From: Hymenobacter sp. BT559
Lineage (GTDB): Bacteria; Bacteroidota; Bacteroidia; Cytophagales; Hymenobacteraceae
Direction of reading: 5' to 3'
DNA: 64,000 nucleotides
NCBI RefSeq assembly: GCF_016427535.1
Contig: NZ_JAELXV010000001.1
Span: forward strand, 1,178,001-1,242,000
Shown here: positions 43,207 through 52,758 of the stretch, in pieces
Layout of the letters: each line of letters starts with the position of its first letter
Numbering within the stretch: the first letter of the stretch is position 1
The notes under the pieces: model-generated
The model's database searches: none
Told to the model about the DNA's origin: nothing
The model's input: the letters and a program-made list of their open reading frames with translations, nothing else
Program-made: the position numbers and the translations under genes

Positions 43207-43297
43207 TGTCCTCACGAGCGCAGCGAAGCAATCACACCTGAATGAGCCCACCTAGGTTCTGTTTAGGTGCGATTGCTTCGCTGTGCTCGTAATGACA
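43207..43297. repeat. Inverted repeat, GCGCAGCGAAGCAATC type
   Basis: The left arm CACGAGCGCAGCGAAGCAAT and the right arm (reverse complement TACGAGCACAGCGAAGCAAT) are nearly identical over about 33 bases. The interior contains CACCTAGGTTCTGTTT. The right half (43244-43291) is repeated in reverse at 49948-49998. It lies between convergent genes and may act as a terminator. Confidence 0.85.
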
Positions 43298-43316
43298 GTC
43301 GTTTGGTAATCAGACG

Positions 43317-45383
43317 TTACTTCCCAACCGAATACGTCTTGCGCTGCGGCCCCACACCCGTAATCTTCACCGACTGCCAGCCGCTGGGTAAGGTGCTCTG
43401 GCGCTGCACAATGCCCGTAGGCGTGATGTCGAGCCCGCCGAAGCCCATGAGCACGGCTTGCAGCACGCCACCCGCGCCGGTGGCGAAGTAAGGGTTGGTG
43501 CCGCCTTTGGTTTCGGCGATGACGCGGAAGGGCGGCAGCAGATTGGGCGTGTAGGCATCCTGGAAGAAGTGCTGGGCCTTGGCGCCGTCGCCGAGCCGGG
43601 AGTAGAGCAGCGCGAAGATGGCCTGCGTCATGGCGGGTGTGCCTTCGTTGGGCACGCGGGTTTCGTAGTAGGCGAGGTCTTTCTTGATTTGAGCTGGGTT
43701 AGTAATGGTCTTGAGCGGGTAGGCCAGCAGATTCACGTCGCCCTGCTTGATGCCCTCGCCGTGGTAGGTGGCGTGCTCCTGGGTCACGCCATCGGCCGTT
43801 TTCAGGATGGGAATATTCTGGGCGACTAAGGCCCAGTCAGCGTTGGCCGGGCGACCTAGGATTTTGGCGGCGGCGGTAGCAGCTTGCAGGTTGGCCTGGG
43901 CAGCGGCGTTGGTAAAGGCGTTGTTGTCCACGTTTTCGGCCCACTCATCGGCCGCTACCACGTTCTTGATGTCGTAGTGGCCGGGGCCGTTGCGCTCGAC
44001 GCGGCTAGCCCAAAAGTCGGCGGTGGCTGAGATAATAGGCCAGCCTTTTTCGCGTAGCCACTCCTTGTCTTGCGTCACGCAGTAGTACTGCCAGGCGGCT
44101 AGCCCCACATCGGCCGAAATGTGGTGTTCAAACGGACCGCTCAGGGCCCACACTGGCGTTTCTTCCACGCCCGAGTCAGCACTTTCCCAGGGGTACATGG
44201 CGCCCTTGTAGCCGTGGGCAAAGGCATTGCGCCGGGCCATTTCTAGCCGGTTAAAGCGGTACTCAACCAAGGACTTGGCAATGTCGGGGTGCAACACTAG
44301 GAGCGCTGGGTACATCCACAAGTCGCTGTCCCAGAATACGTGGCCGTTATAGCCTAGGCCCGAGAGACCCATGGGCGAGGGCGAGTAATCGGTGCCCGCC
44401 CGCGAAAAGCTGTAGAGGTGGTACAGCATACTATGCACATCTTGCTGGGCCTGCGCATCACCGGCTATCTGGATGTCACTGCGCCACAAATCCTGCCAGG
44501 CCTTGGCGTGAAAATCGAGCAGGCGCTGGCGGCCTTCGAGGCGGGCAAAGATGGTGAGGCGCTCGGCCTCGTTGAGCGGGTCGGGGTGGTGGGCCGACGT
44601 GATGCTAGAGCCTGCCACGGCATAGGCGTAGGTTTGGCCGGCCCGTAGTGTCTTGCTGAATTTCATGAGGTGCATGCTGTTATCCCACATCTCATGAATG
44701 ATGCGTGGCTCCTGCCCATGCGGCTCGCTGAATAAGAAGCTGTTGCTGGCGCACATTAGCAGCTTGCCAGTGGGGCTTTTGGCCGACGACGTGAGCAGGC
44801 TGAGCGTGACATGCGGCCGGTCTATTTCGTTGTAGTAATTCTGCACGTCGCGCAGGGCATCGGGTGCTGCCATCACGCTGGCGGCCGTGATGCCTAGGTC
44901 CTTTTTGGCGGTGATGCTCACGTCCATGAGCACTGTGTAGGGCAGGTGGCGCAGGGCGTAATAGGTGTAGCTGATGGTGGCCTGGTCGCGGTAGTCGAAG
45001 GTGGTCGTCAGCGACGCCCGCTGCATGTCGAGCTGCTGCCGGAAGTTGGTCGCATCCTGGGCGTTGAGGCGGTGGCCGCCTATCTCCAGGTACATATTCA
45101 GCAGGTTGAAGCTGTTCAGGAAGTTGCTGACCCGGCCCCGGCCGTACTGGTCGTAGGCGCCGGCCAGCACCACGTTTTTGACCTGAAACGGCATTGGCGC
45201 CGACACAATGCCGAGCATGCCGTTGGCTACCGTCACGCCGTAGTAGTTGCTAGGGTCGATTTTGTCGGCACTGATACGCCAAGGGTCAGGCGTTTGTGCC
45301 TGGGCGGTTAGCGTGAGGGGAGCGGCCAGCAGCAGCCAGGCGCAAAGGCGCCCTTTGAGGCAGGAGAGTAGGGGTGGGAACAT
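43317..45383 (-). CDS. Secreted glycoside hydrolase family 65 protein
   Basis: 688 residues from ATG at 45383. A signal peptide (MFPPLLSCLKGRLCAWLLLAAP up to AQAQ) predicts export. The (alpha/alpha)6-barrel part has HVFWDSDLWMYPALLVLHP, KGAMYPWESADSGVEETP and AADEWAENVDNNAFTN; the Glu in ADEWAEN aligns with the general acid of the family's GPDEY motif. GH65 members are phosphorylases or hydrolases of trehalose, maltose, kojibiose or nigerose. Secretion and the altered DEW motif favour a hydrolase, such as the kojibiose hydrolases known from Bacteroidota. It is divergent to the hybrid regulator gene and probably under its control. Confidence 0.88.
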   Translation of the reverse strand: MFPPLLSCLKGRLCAWLLLAAPLTLTAQAQTPDPWRISADKIDPSNYYGVTVANGMLGIVSAPMPFQVKNVVLAGAYDQYGRGRVSNFLNSFNLLNMYLEIGGHRLNAQDATNFRQQLDMQRASLTTTFDYRDQATISYTYYALRHLPYTVLMDVSITAKKDLGITAASVMAAPDALRDVQNYYNEIDRPHVTLSLLTSSAKSPTGKLLMCASNSFLFSEPHGQEPRIIHEMWDNSMHLMKFSKTLRAGQTYAYAVAGSSITSAHHPDPLNEAERLTIFARLEGRQRLLDFHAKAWQDLWRSDIQIAGDAQAQQDVHSMLYHLYSFSRAGTDYSPSPMGLSGLGYNGHVFWDSDLWMYPALLVLHPDIAKSLVEYRFNRLEMARRNAFAHGYKGAMYPWESADSGVEETPVWALSGPFEHHISADVGLAAWQYYCVTQDKEWLREKGWPIISATADFWASRVERNGPGHYDIKNVVAADEWAENVDNNAFTNAAAQANLQAATAAAKILGRPANADWALVAQNIPILKTADGVTQEHATYHGEGIKQGDVNLLAYPLKTITNPAQIKKDLAYYETRVPNEGTPAMTQAIFALLYSRLGDGAKAQHFFQDAYTPNLLPPFRVIAETKGGTNPYFATGAGGVLQAVLMGFGGLDITPTGIVQRQSTLPSGWQSVKITGVGPQRKTYSVGK

Positions 45384-45488
45384 AGGAAGAATAAGGTAGG
45401 CGCGGGGGTAGCAATACGGCTGCCAGCCCCGCAGGCAAAACAAGCCGGGCTCTAGGTAGCGGGCGGCGCCCAGCGGTCAGCAAGATAA

Positions 45489-45532
45489 GGCGGCGGGCCG
45501 CAGCCGGCCAACGGCGGCCCCGGCCCGCCGCC
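45489..45532. repeat. GC-rich hairpin in the divergent GH65/regulator gap
   Basis: GGCGGCGGGCC (45489-45499) pairs with GGCCCGCCGCC (45522-45532) across a 22-base loop. It lies between the divergent GH65 and regulator genes and could be part of the regulatory region or just a stable mRNA structure. Confidence 0.65.
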
Positions 45533-45625
45533 AACTCTAGCTTTTGCGCTTACCTTGAGCCTCGTTTATAAGCCGCTAGCGCCCACCTTTCAGCAGGTGC
45601 GGCGCGGACCTAGTACCACCCTAGG

Positions 45626-48403
45626 TTGCGGCTGCTACCTTTTCCCACCCAGTTGACTACCGTATCCCGACTCGTTTTTAGAAGGCATTTTGCCTGGTTG
45701 CTACTCGGGCTGGCGGGCTGCGCTGCCGCCCCGCAAGAGCCCGTATACCGCATTGGGTTTTCGCAGTGCACTACCAGCGATGCCTGGCGCCGGGCCATGC
45801 TGGCGGGTATGCAGAAGGAGCTAGGCTTCTATCCCAACGTCCAGTTTCAGATGCTGGATGCGCACAACGACAGTGACTTGCAGCGGCGGCAGGTGCAGGA
45901 TCTACTGCGCCAGCACGTTGATTTGCTTATTATTTCGCCCAACCAGTCGGGCCCGCTCACCGACCTGGCTGAGGCCGCCTACAGCCAGGGCACGCCGGTC
46001 ATCATCCTCGACCGACGCACCACGTCGCGCCTTTACACGGCCTACGTGGGCGGCAACAACCTAGAGGTGGGCCGCACCGCCGGCCACTACGCGGCGCAGC
46101 TGCTGGGCCGCAAGGGCAGTATAGTGGAGGTGCTGGGTACACCTGGCTCGTCGCCGGCCGCCGAGCGGCACCGGGGCTTTGCGCAAGCGCTGGCCGCCTA
46201 CCCGGGGCTGCGGCTGGTAGCCCAGGTGCAGGGCGACTGGCGCCCGGCCTCGGTGCGGCAGCAGTTGCCGGCCGTGCTGCGCGCCCACCCCGAGGCCAAC
46301 CTGCTATTCGTGCACAACGACCAGATGGCGCAGGCCGCCCAGCAGGTGGCCCGGCAGCTCGGCCTAGGGTCGCGGCTGCGCATTATCGGGGTCGATGGCC
46401 TGGCGGGGCCCGGCAATGGTTTGCAGCTGGTAGCTGATGGTGCCTTGCAGGCCACGCTACTGTACCCTACCGGCGGCGAGCAGGCCATTCGCACGGCTTT
46501 GCGCATCCTGCGCCATCTACCCTACGAGAAGGAAAATCTGCTCGGCACGATGGTTATCGACTCGGCCAACGTGGGCGCTATGCGCAGCCAGACCGAGCAG
46601 CTGGCAATGCAGCAGCAAGACATTCAGCAGCAGCAGCGGCGCCTGCTAGAGCAGCAGCGGCGCTACGCCAGCCAAGCCACCACGGTATACCTGCTACTGG
46701 CCAGCCTGCTGGGCGCGGTGGTGCTGGGGGCGCTGGCCTGGCGCTCGGCGCGCCTCAACCGCCGCATTCGGCGGGTGCTGGAGGGGCAGAACGCCGAAAT
46801 CAGCTCGCAGCGCAACCGCATTGCCGAGCTGGCCGAGGAAGCTCGCCGCTCGACCGAAGCCAAGCTGCGCTTTTTTACCAATTTCTCACACGAGCTGCGC
46901 ACGCCGCTCACCCTCATCCTAGGGCCGGTGGAGGAGCTGCTGACCACTGCCACCGACCTCACGCCCGCCCAGCGCCACGACCTGACGCTGGTGCGCCGTA
47001 ACGCCCAGCGCCTGTTGCAGCTGGTGAATCAGCTGCTCGATTTTCGCAAAATCGACGTGGGCAAGATGGCTGTGCGCGCCACCGAAGGCAACTTGGTCGG
47101 CTTCGTGCGCGAAATCATGGATGTATTTGAGAAAATAGCCCGGCAGCGCAGCATCACGTTCCGGTTTTTGCCCGCCGAGCCAGTTATCAAGCTCTGGTTT
47201 GATGGCGACATCCTGGATAAGGTCTTGTTCAACCTGCTCTCCAACGCCTTTAAATACACTCCCGACGGCGGCCAGATAACGGTAAGCGTGCAGCGCGTGC
47301 CCGACGCTGATACCGTGCGCATCAGTGTAGAAGACAACGGCCGGGGCATTGCGGCCGACGACCAAGCTCACATTCTAGAGTGGTTTTACCAGGGCAGCCA
47401 GCCTTCGGCCAATAGCTCGGGCCTAGGCTTGGCGCTGGCCGAGGGCCTGACGCGCCTGCACGAGGGCAAGCTGTCGTTTAAGAGTCAGCTCGGCTACGGC
47501 AGCACCTTTGAGGTGACGCTGCCGCTGGCCCGCCCGGCTACCTTCCTCGACGGCGTACCAGCAGGACCTAGCAACCACCACCCGTCGGCCGACGAGCCCA
47601 CCGAGCTACTGACCGAAACGGCGCTCGCCGCTACCGACGTCACGGCCCTCATCATCGAAGACAACGACGAACTGCGCCAGTTTCTGGAGCAAAAGCTGCG
47701 GCCGCACTTCCAGGTGAGCACAGCGGCTGACGGGGCCGCTGGCCTGCGCCTGGCCGCCGAAACCCTGCCCGACGTGATTGTGTGCGACGTGAACCTGCCC
47801 GAGCTGAGCGGATTGGAAGTAGTGACCCAGCTCAAAGGCGACTGGCGCACCTCGCACATCCCGCTGGTGCTGCTCACGGCCCGCAATGCGCCCGAGCAGC
47901 AGGTGGCCGGCGTGCAGGCGGGCGCCGACCTCTACCTCACCAAGCCTTTCAACCCCACCTTCCTGCTCGAAAGCCTGCGCACGCTGTTGCGCAACCGCGA
48001 CCAGCTGCGCGAGCACTTCCGCCGCCAGCTCAGCGTGGACACGGCCACGGTGGTGCCCCAGCGCGGCGACCAGAAGTTTCTGGCCGACCTCACCGCCATT
48101 ATGGAGGCCCATCTCGATGAGCCGGGCCTCGGGGTCGATGACATCGCCCAGCGCCTGGGGCTGTCGCGCACCCAGCTCTACCGCAAGGTGAAAGCCCTGC
48201 TCGGCACCGGCGTCACGGACTACCTTCAGAGCCTGCGCCTCACCAAAGCCCGCCAGCTGCTGCTGCAAGTGGGCACCACTGTAGCCGAGGTAGCCTACCA
48301 AACCGGCTTCTCGTCGCCTACTTACTTCGCCACCGCCTTCAAGGCCAAGTATCAGCTATCGCCTACCGAGTTCCGGGCCCTGCACGCCCCATCACGCCCC
48401 TGA
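45626..48403 (+). CDS. Hybrid two-component regulator with a periplasmic sugar-binding sensor
   Basis: 925 residues from TTG at 45626 (no ATG; TTG 45653 is also possible). A lipobox-like LAGC lies at 29-32; residues about 40-320 form a LacI/RbsB-type periplasmic binding domain (YRIGFSQCTTSDAWRRAMLAG, PVIILDRRT, RIIGVDGL). A coiled Gln-rich linker (325-350) leads to one helix at 353-372, then a kinase with H-box FSHELRTPLTLI (His422), N-box LFNLLSNAFKYT, a receiver with Asp721 (VIVCDVNLPE) and a C-terminal AraC helix-turn-helix. This is the architecture of the fructose-sensing BT1754 of Bacteroides, not the beta-propeller type. It likely controls the neighbouring sugar genes. Confidence 0.93.
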   Translation: MRLLPFPTQLTTVSRLVFRRHFAWLLLGLAGCAAAPQEPVYRIGFSQCTTSDAWRRAMLAGMQKELGFYPNVQFQMLDAHNDSDLQRRQVQDLLRQHVDLLIISPNQSGPLTDLAEAAYSQGTPVIILDRRTTSRLYTAYVGGNNLEVGRTAGHYAAQLLGRKGSIVEVLGTPGSSPAAERHRGFAQALAAYPGLRLVAQVQGDWRPASVRQQLPAVLRAHPEANLLFVHNDQMAQAAQQVARQLGLGSRLRIIGVDGLAGPGNGLQLVADGALQATLLYPTGGEQAIRTALRILRHLPYEKENLLGTMVIDSANVGAMRSQTEQLAMQQQDIQQQQRRLLEQQRRYASQATTVYLLLASLLGAVVLGALAWRSARLNRRIRRVLEGQNAEISSQRNRIAELAEEARRSTEAKLRFFTNFSHELRTPLTLILGPVEELLTTATDLTPAQRHDLTLVRRNAQRLLQLVNQLLDFRKIDVGKMAVRATEGNLVGFVREIMDVFEKIARQRSITFRFLPAEPVIKLWFDGDILDKVLFNLLSNAFKYTPDGGQITVSVQRVPDADTVRISVEDNGRGIAADDQAHILEWFYQGSQPSANSSGLGLALAEGLTRLHEGKLSFKSQLGYGSTFEVTLPLARPATFLDGVPAGPSNHHPSADEPTELLTETALAATDVTALIIEDNDELRQFLEQKLRPHFQVSTAADGAAGLRLAAETLPDVIVCDVNLPELSGLEVVTQLKGDWRTSHIPLVLLTARNAPEQQVAGVQAGADLYLTKPFNPTFLLESLRTLLRNRDQLREHFRRQLSVDTATVVPQRGDQKFLADLTAIMEAHLDEPGLGVDDIAQRLGLSRTQLYRKVKALLGTGVTDYLQSLRLTKARQLLLQVGTTVAEVAYQTGFSSPTYFATAFKAKYQLSPTEFRALHAPSRP

Positions 48404-48490
48404 TTCAATTTTGAACAGCGTGCATCAAAAGTGAAGCTACGCTAGGGCCCTAGGTTGAAATATTGCTGGTAAATTATTGATTGTCAGTTA

Positions 48491-48498
48491 TAATTTTG
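48491..48498 (+). promoter_or_regulatory. Possible -7 element TAATTTTG before the MFS gene
   Basis: TAATTTTG fits TAnnTTTG and lies in an AT-rich stretch about 117 bases before the MFS ATG. TTG at 48463 is 25 bases upstream, a little far for a -33 element. Confidence 0.35.
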
Positions 48499-48614
48499 CT
48501 CGAAGTCAAATTGCATTAATTCTTAACGCATTTGGGATAATCAAGTACGGCGGCCTGGGTGGCGGCACTGGACATTTGTTGCAATCGATTCCGATACGCA
48601 CTTCTCCCCACCCA

Positions 48615-49937
48615 ATGTCACAGCGCAAAGTACTCTTCTGGTCTATCGTCACGGCGCTGGGCGGCTTCCTGTTCGGCTTCGACACGGCCGTTATCTCGGG
48701 CGCCGAAAAAGCCATTCAGCAGCTCTGGCACCTGAGCGCGGTCGAGCACGGTTTCACCATTTCCATCGCCCTTATTGGTACCGTGCTTGGGGCCATATTC
48801 GGCGGCATCCCCAGCGACCGCCTAGGTCGGCGCCAAACGTTGCGCTGGATTGCGGTGCTCTACCTGGTGTCGGCGGTGGGCGCGGCGCTGGCCCCGAGCT
48901 GGGTGCCGTTTCTGGTGTTTCGCTTCTTAGGTGGCCTAGGGGTAGGGGCCTCGTCGGTAACGGCGCCGCTCTACATTTCCGAGATTTCGCCCGCCAAGTC
49001 GCGAGGCAAGCTGGTGGGCTTGTTCCAATTCAACATTGTCTTTGGCATTCTAGTCGCCTACCTCTCCAACTACCTGCTGGCTGGCGTCGGCGAGAACTCA
49101 TGGCGCCTGATGCTGGGCGTGCAAGCGGTGCCTTCCATCGCATTTCTGCTCTTCCTGTTCCGGGTGCCCGAAAGCCCGCGCTGGTTGCTGCTACACGGCC
49201 GCGTAGAGGAGGGCCGCGAGGTGCTGCGCATCGTCAACCCCGATACCGTAGACGAGGACGTGGCCGCCATCCTGGCCAGCCAGGCGCACGCCGCCGAGCA
49301 AAGCGAGTCGCTCTGGAGCTCACAGTACCGCAAGCCTGTGCTACTGGCTGTAGCCTTCGCCTTCTTCAACCAGGTGTCGGGCATCAACGCCATCATCTAC
49401 TACGCCCCGCGCATCTTCGAAATGACGGGTCTCGGGCAAGGCGCAGCGCTGCTGTCCTCGGCGGGCATAGGGCTGGTCAATTTCATTTTCACCTTACTAG
49501 GTGTCAACGTGATTGACCGGTTTGGTCGCCGCACGCTCATGTTCGTGGGCTCGGTGGGCCTCATCATCACCCTAGGGCTGGTGGCGCGGGCCTTTTACAC
49601 GCAGCAGTTTGGTACGTTGCTGGTGCCGGGGCTGCTGTTTGGCTACATCGCCTTCTTTGCCTTCTCGCAAGGCGCCGTTATCTGGGTCTTCATCTCCGAG
49701 ATTTTCCCCAACGCTGTGCGGGCCAAGGGCCAGGCCCTAGGTAGCTCTACGCACTGGGTTATGGCTACAGTCATCGCCTTCACCTTCCCGGCCTTTGCCG
49801 ACAAGCTCGGCGGCGGCCACACCTTCGCCATCTTCTGCGGCATGATGGTGCTTCAATTAATTTTCGTGTGGCGCTTCATGCCCGAAACTAAGGGCACCAG
49901 CCTGGAAGGCGTCGAGCGCACACTGGTCATGCACTAA
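48615..49937 (+). CDS. Sugar porter of the major facilitator superfamily
   Basis: 440 residues from ATG at 48615; the longer frame to 48477 lies in the promoter region. Twelve helices with the sugar-porter signatures DRLGRRQTLR, PESPRWLLLHGR, NQVSGINAIIYYAPRIF, DRFGRRTLM and the final PETKGTSLEGVE. It probably moves a monosaccharide (glucose or fructose) into the cytoplasm by proton symport. Next genes are the PfkB kinase and GH13. Confidence 0.95.
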   Translation: MSQRKVLFWSIVTALGGFLFGFDTAVISGAEKAIQQLWHLSAVEHGFTISIALIGTVLGAIFGGIPSDRLGRRQTLRWIAVLYLVSAVGAALAPSWVPFLVFRFLGGLGVGASSVTAPLYISEISPAKSRGKLVGLFQFNIVFGILVAYLSNYLLAGVGENSWRLMLGVQAVPSIAFLLFLFRVPESPRWLLLHGRVEEGREVLRIVNPDTVDEDVAAILASQAHAAEQSESLWSSQYRKPVLLAVAFAFFNQVSGINAIIYYAPRIFEMTGLGQGAALLSSAGIGLVNFIFTLLGVNVIDRFGRRTLMFVGSVGLIITLGLVARAFYTQQFGTLLVPGLLFGYIAFFAFSQGAVIWVFISEIFPNAVRAKGQALGSSTHWVMATVIAFTFPAFADKLGGGHTFAIFCGMMVLQLIFVWRFMPETKGTSLEGVERTLVMH

Positions 49938-49947
49938 CAACTGTCTT

Positions 49948-49998
49948 TGCGAGTGCAGCGAAGCAAGCGCACCCGAACAGAACCTAGGTGTGCTCGTC
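49948..49998. repeat. Partial reverse copy of the 43.2-kb repeat
   Basis: The reverse complement of this stretch aligns with 43244-43291: both read GAGC-CACCTAGGTTCTGTT then GGTGCG-TTGCTTCGCTG and CTCG, with about seven differences over 48 bases. It is one half of the inverted repeat, so one arm has been lost. It sits between the MFS and PfkB genes. Confidence 0.8.
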
Positions 49999-50079
49999 CA
50001 GTTGGCATTGGTTCGTCGTGTCTCCTGGCAATAACAGGCACTTATTCTTCCCCTTCACACTAATATCCCCACCCACCTC

Positions 50080-50961
50080 ATGCCTATTGCCTGCTTCGGA
50101 GAAATGCTGTGGGACGTGCTGCCTAGTGGCCCTCAGCCCGGCGGCGCGCCCCTCAATGTGGCCGTGCACTTACACCAGTTTGGGCTGGTGTCACAGCTTA
50201 TCAGTTGCGTGGGCCACGACGACCTAGGGGCCCAGTTAGTAGCATTTGTAGAAGGCAAAGGCCTAAGTACCCACTATGTGCAGCGCGGCGAAACCCACCC
50301 GACTGGTGTGGTAGAGGCCAATGTAGGCGACCGCAACGAGGTTGTTTACAAAATAGTACAGCCCGTAGCTTGGGACTATATCCAGTACGAGCCCGCCCTA
50401 GGGGCACTGGTGGAGGCCACCGATGCCTTTGTGTTTGGCAGCCTGGCCGCCCGCAGCCCCACCACCCGCGAAACGCTGTACCGGCTACTGCCCGCCGCGC
50501 CCTTCAAGGTGTTTGATGTAAACCTGCGCGCCCCGCACTACTCGCGCGATGTGGTGACTTACCTGCTACGCCAGGCCAACCTTGTGAAGATGAACCACCA
50601 CGAGCTGACCGAAATCATGGGGTGGTTTGGGGGCAGCCCCGCCGAAGAAACGGCCCTGCGCTGGCTAGCCGAGCACTTTCAGCTGCAAGCCGTGTGCGTG
50701 ACCAAAGGCGCCGACGGGGCCGTGCTCTGGACCGGGCAGCAGCTCTACCACAGCGCCAGCCCCAGCGTGACCGTGCAGGATACTATTGGCAGCGGCGATG
50801 CCTTTTTGGCCGCGCTGCTCAAGGGCTGGCTGGCCGACCAAGCGCCGGCCGAGTGTCTGGCTTTTGCCTGCGCAGCGGGCTCGCTGGTAGCCACTTACCA
50901 AGGCGCTACCCCAGCCGTATCGTTGCCACAGGTCGAAGCGCTCCTGGCTGTTCATCAATAG
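50080..50961 (+). CDS. PfkB-family carbohydrate kinase (fructokinase-like)
   Basis: 293 residues. Begins MPIACFGEMLWDVLPSGPQPGGAPLNVAVHLHQFG, the usual fructokinase N-terminus, and carries the ATP/anion-hole motif TIGSGDAFLAALLKGWL with catalytic Asp near 250. It phosphorylates a sugar, most likely fructose to fructose 6-phosphate, given the MFS porter and glucosidase beside it. Eighteen bases separate it from the GH13 gene. Confidence 0.88.
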   Translation: MPIACFGEMLWDVLPSGPQPGGAPLNVAVHLHQFGLVSQLISCVGHDDLGAQLVAFVEGKGLSTHYVQRGETHPTGVVEANVGDRNEVVYKIVQPVAWDYIQYEPALGALVEATDAFVFGSLAARSPTTRETLYRLLPAAPFKVFDVNLRAPHYSRDVVTYLLRQANLVKMNHHELTEIMGWFGGSPAEETALRWLAEHFQLQAVCVTKGADGAVLWTGQQLYHSASPSVTVQDTIGSGDAFLAALLKGWLADQAPAECLAFACAAGSLVATYQGATPAVSLPQVEALLAVHQ

Positions 50962-50979
50962 ATTATACTGCCCTAGGTA

Positions 50980-52758
50980 ATGAAGAATAAGTACGCGATG
51001 CTAGGTGGATTGCTGGCCCTGACGGTGGCCTGCAATCAAACTTCAAAAACCGAAAGCGCCAATTCTCCGGCTGCGGCTAACAAGCCTGCTAGCACCGCTA
51101 TGCTCAACAAAAAGCCGGGCTGGTGGAAGGAAACAGTGGTATACCAGCTCTACCCGCGCAGCTTCCAGGACAGCAACGGCGACGGGGTGGGGGACCTTAA
51201 AGGCATCATCCGGCGCCTCGACTACCTCAAAAGCATCGGCGTAGGTACAGTGTGGCTAAACCCCATCTACGCTTCGCCCAACGATGATAACGGCTACGAC
51301 ATCAGCGACTACCGCGCAATAATGCCGGAATTTGGCACCATGGCCGACTTCGACGCACTGCTCAAAGGCATGCATGCGCGCGGCATCAAACTGGTGATGG
51401 ACCTGGTAGTGAACCACAGCAGCGACGAGCACGCCTGGTTCAAATCGGCGCGGGCCTCCCGCACCAGCCCCTACCGTGACTACTACTACTGGTGGCCCGC
51501 CGAAAAAGGCACGCCGCCGGCCCGCTTCAGCACCTTCGACGTAAAGCACGACGCCTGGCAGTACGACGCGCCCACCAAGAGCTACTACCTGCACTACTTC
51601 TCTAAAAAGCAGCCCGACCTGAACTGGAACAATCCTAAGCTGCGCCAGGAAGTGCATAATATCATGCGCTTCTGGCTCGATAAGGGCATCGACGGCTTTC
51701 GCATGGATGCCTTCCAATTTGTGGCTAAGGACCCCAGCTTTCCGCCCATACCCGGCGTCACACAGGCCACCTTTACCAATGCCTACAACCACGGCCCCCG
51801 CCTTCACGACTACCTAAAAGAGATAAACCAGGAGGTGCTGAGCAAGTACAACGTGATGAGCGTGGCCGAAGGCGCGGGCCGCAACACCACCGAAGCCATG
51901 CTCTTCGTGGACCCCGCCCGCAAGGAGCTCGATATGACGTATACCTTCGAAGGCACCGGCGTGGGCAGCGACGCTGACACTTACAAGCTCACAGACCTCA
52001 AGCGCGTGTTCACGCACTGGGACAGCGCCTTTGCCCAGAAAGGCTGGCAAGCCATTGACTTAGGCAACCACGACCAGCCCCGCATGGTGAGCAAGTTTGG
52101 CGACGACCGCCCGGCTTTCCGCGCCGCTTCGGCCAAGCTGCTCAATACCTTCCTGCTCACCATGCGCGGTACGCCCTACTGCTACAACGGCGATGAGCTG
52201 GGCATGACCAACAGCACTTTCAACGGCATAGCTGACTACCGCGACGTAGCCGCCCGCAACGCCTACCAGTTGCTGAAGCAGCAGGGCGGCAACGAGGCAG
52301 CGTTCTTCCACTCGCTCAAGCGTTTCTCGCGCGACAATAGCCGCACGCCTTTTCAGTGGGATGCCACCGCTAATGCCGGCTTCACTACCGGCACGCCCTG
52401 GCTAAAAGTCAACCCAAACTACGTGGCCATCAACCAGGCAGCCGAGGAGAATGACTCCAGCTCGGTGCTCCATCACTTTCGCCAGGCCATCGCGCTACGC
52501 AAAAACCACCCCGTACTGGTGTATGGGCAGTACCAGCTACTCGACGCGGCCAACCCGCACATTTACGCTTATACCCGCACCCAAGGCACCGAGAAAGTAT
52601 TGGTCGTGCTTAATTTTTCATCGGCGCCGCGCACCTGGAGCCTGCCTACCGGCCTGAAACCAACTGGCACACCTTGGCTCAACAACTATTCAACACTAAA
52701 AATGGATGCTGGGCTAACGCTACAGCCCTGGCAAGCAGTGGTGGTTAAGCTGCAGTAA
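50980..52758 (+). CDS. GH13 alpha-glucosidase/oligo-1,6-glucosidase type, probable lipoprotein
   Basis: 592 residues. N-terminus MKNKYAMLGGLLALTVACNQ suggests lipidation at the Cys after LTVA. The GH13 barrel runs from WWKETVVYQLYPRSFQDSNG; the catalytic set is GFRMDAFQF (nucleophile Asp), SVAEGAG (acid Glu) and LGNHDQPR (transition-state Asp), with LVMDLVVNHSSDEHAWF as region I. The order resembles oligo-1,6-glucosidase, trehalulose or sucrose hydrolases (subfamily 23 or 31). The fructokinase neighbour makes sucrose or another glucosyl-fructose a likely substrate. The location is periplasmic or at the cell surface. Confidence 0.92.
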   Translation: MKNKYAMLGGLLALTVACNQTSKTESANSPAAANKPASTAMLNKKPGWWKETVVYQLYPRSFQDSNGDGVGDLKGIIRRLDYLKSIGVGTVWLNPIYASPNDDNGYDISDYRAIMPEFGTMADFDALLKGMHARGIKLVMDLVVNHSSDEHAWFKSARASRTSPYRDYYYWWPAEKGTPPARFSTFDVKHDAWQYDAPTKSYYLHYFSKKQPDLNWNNPKLRQEVHNIMRFWLDKGIDGFRMDAFQFVAKDPSFPPIPGVTQATFTNAYNHGPRLHDYLKEINQEVLSKYNVMSVAEGAGRNTTEAMLFVDPARKELDMTYTFEGTGVGSDADTYKLTDLKRVFTHWDSAFAQKGWQAIDLGNHDQPRMVSKFGDDRPAFRAASAKLLNTFLLTMRGTPYCYNGDELGMTNSTFNGIADYRDVAARNAYQLLKQQGGNEAAFFHSLKRFSRDNSRTPFQWDATANAGFTTGTPWLKVNPNYVAINQAAEENDSSSVLHHFRQAIALRKNHPVLVYGQYQLLDAANPHIYAYTRTQGTEKVLVVLNFSSAPRTWSLPTGLKPTGTPWLNNYSTLKMDAGLTLQPWQAVVVKLQ

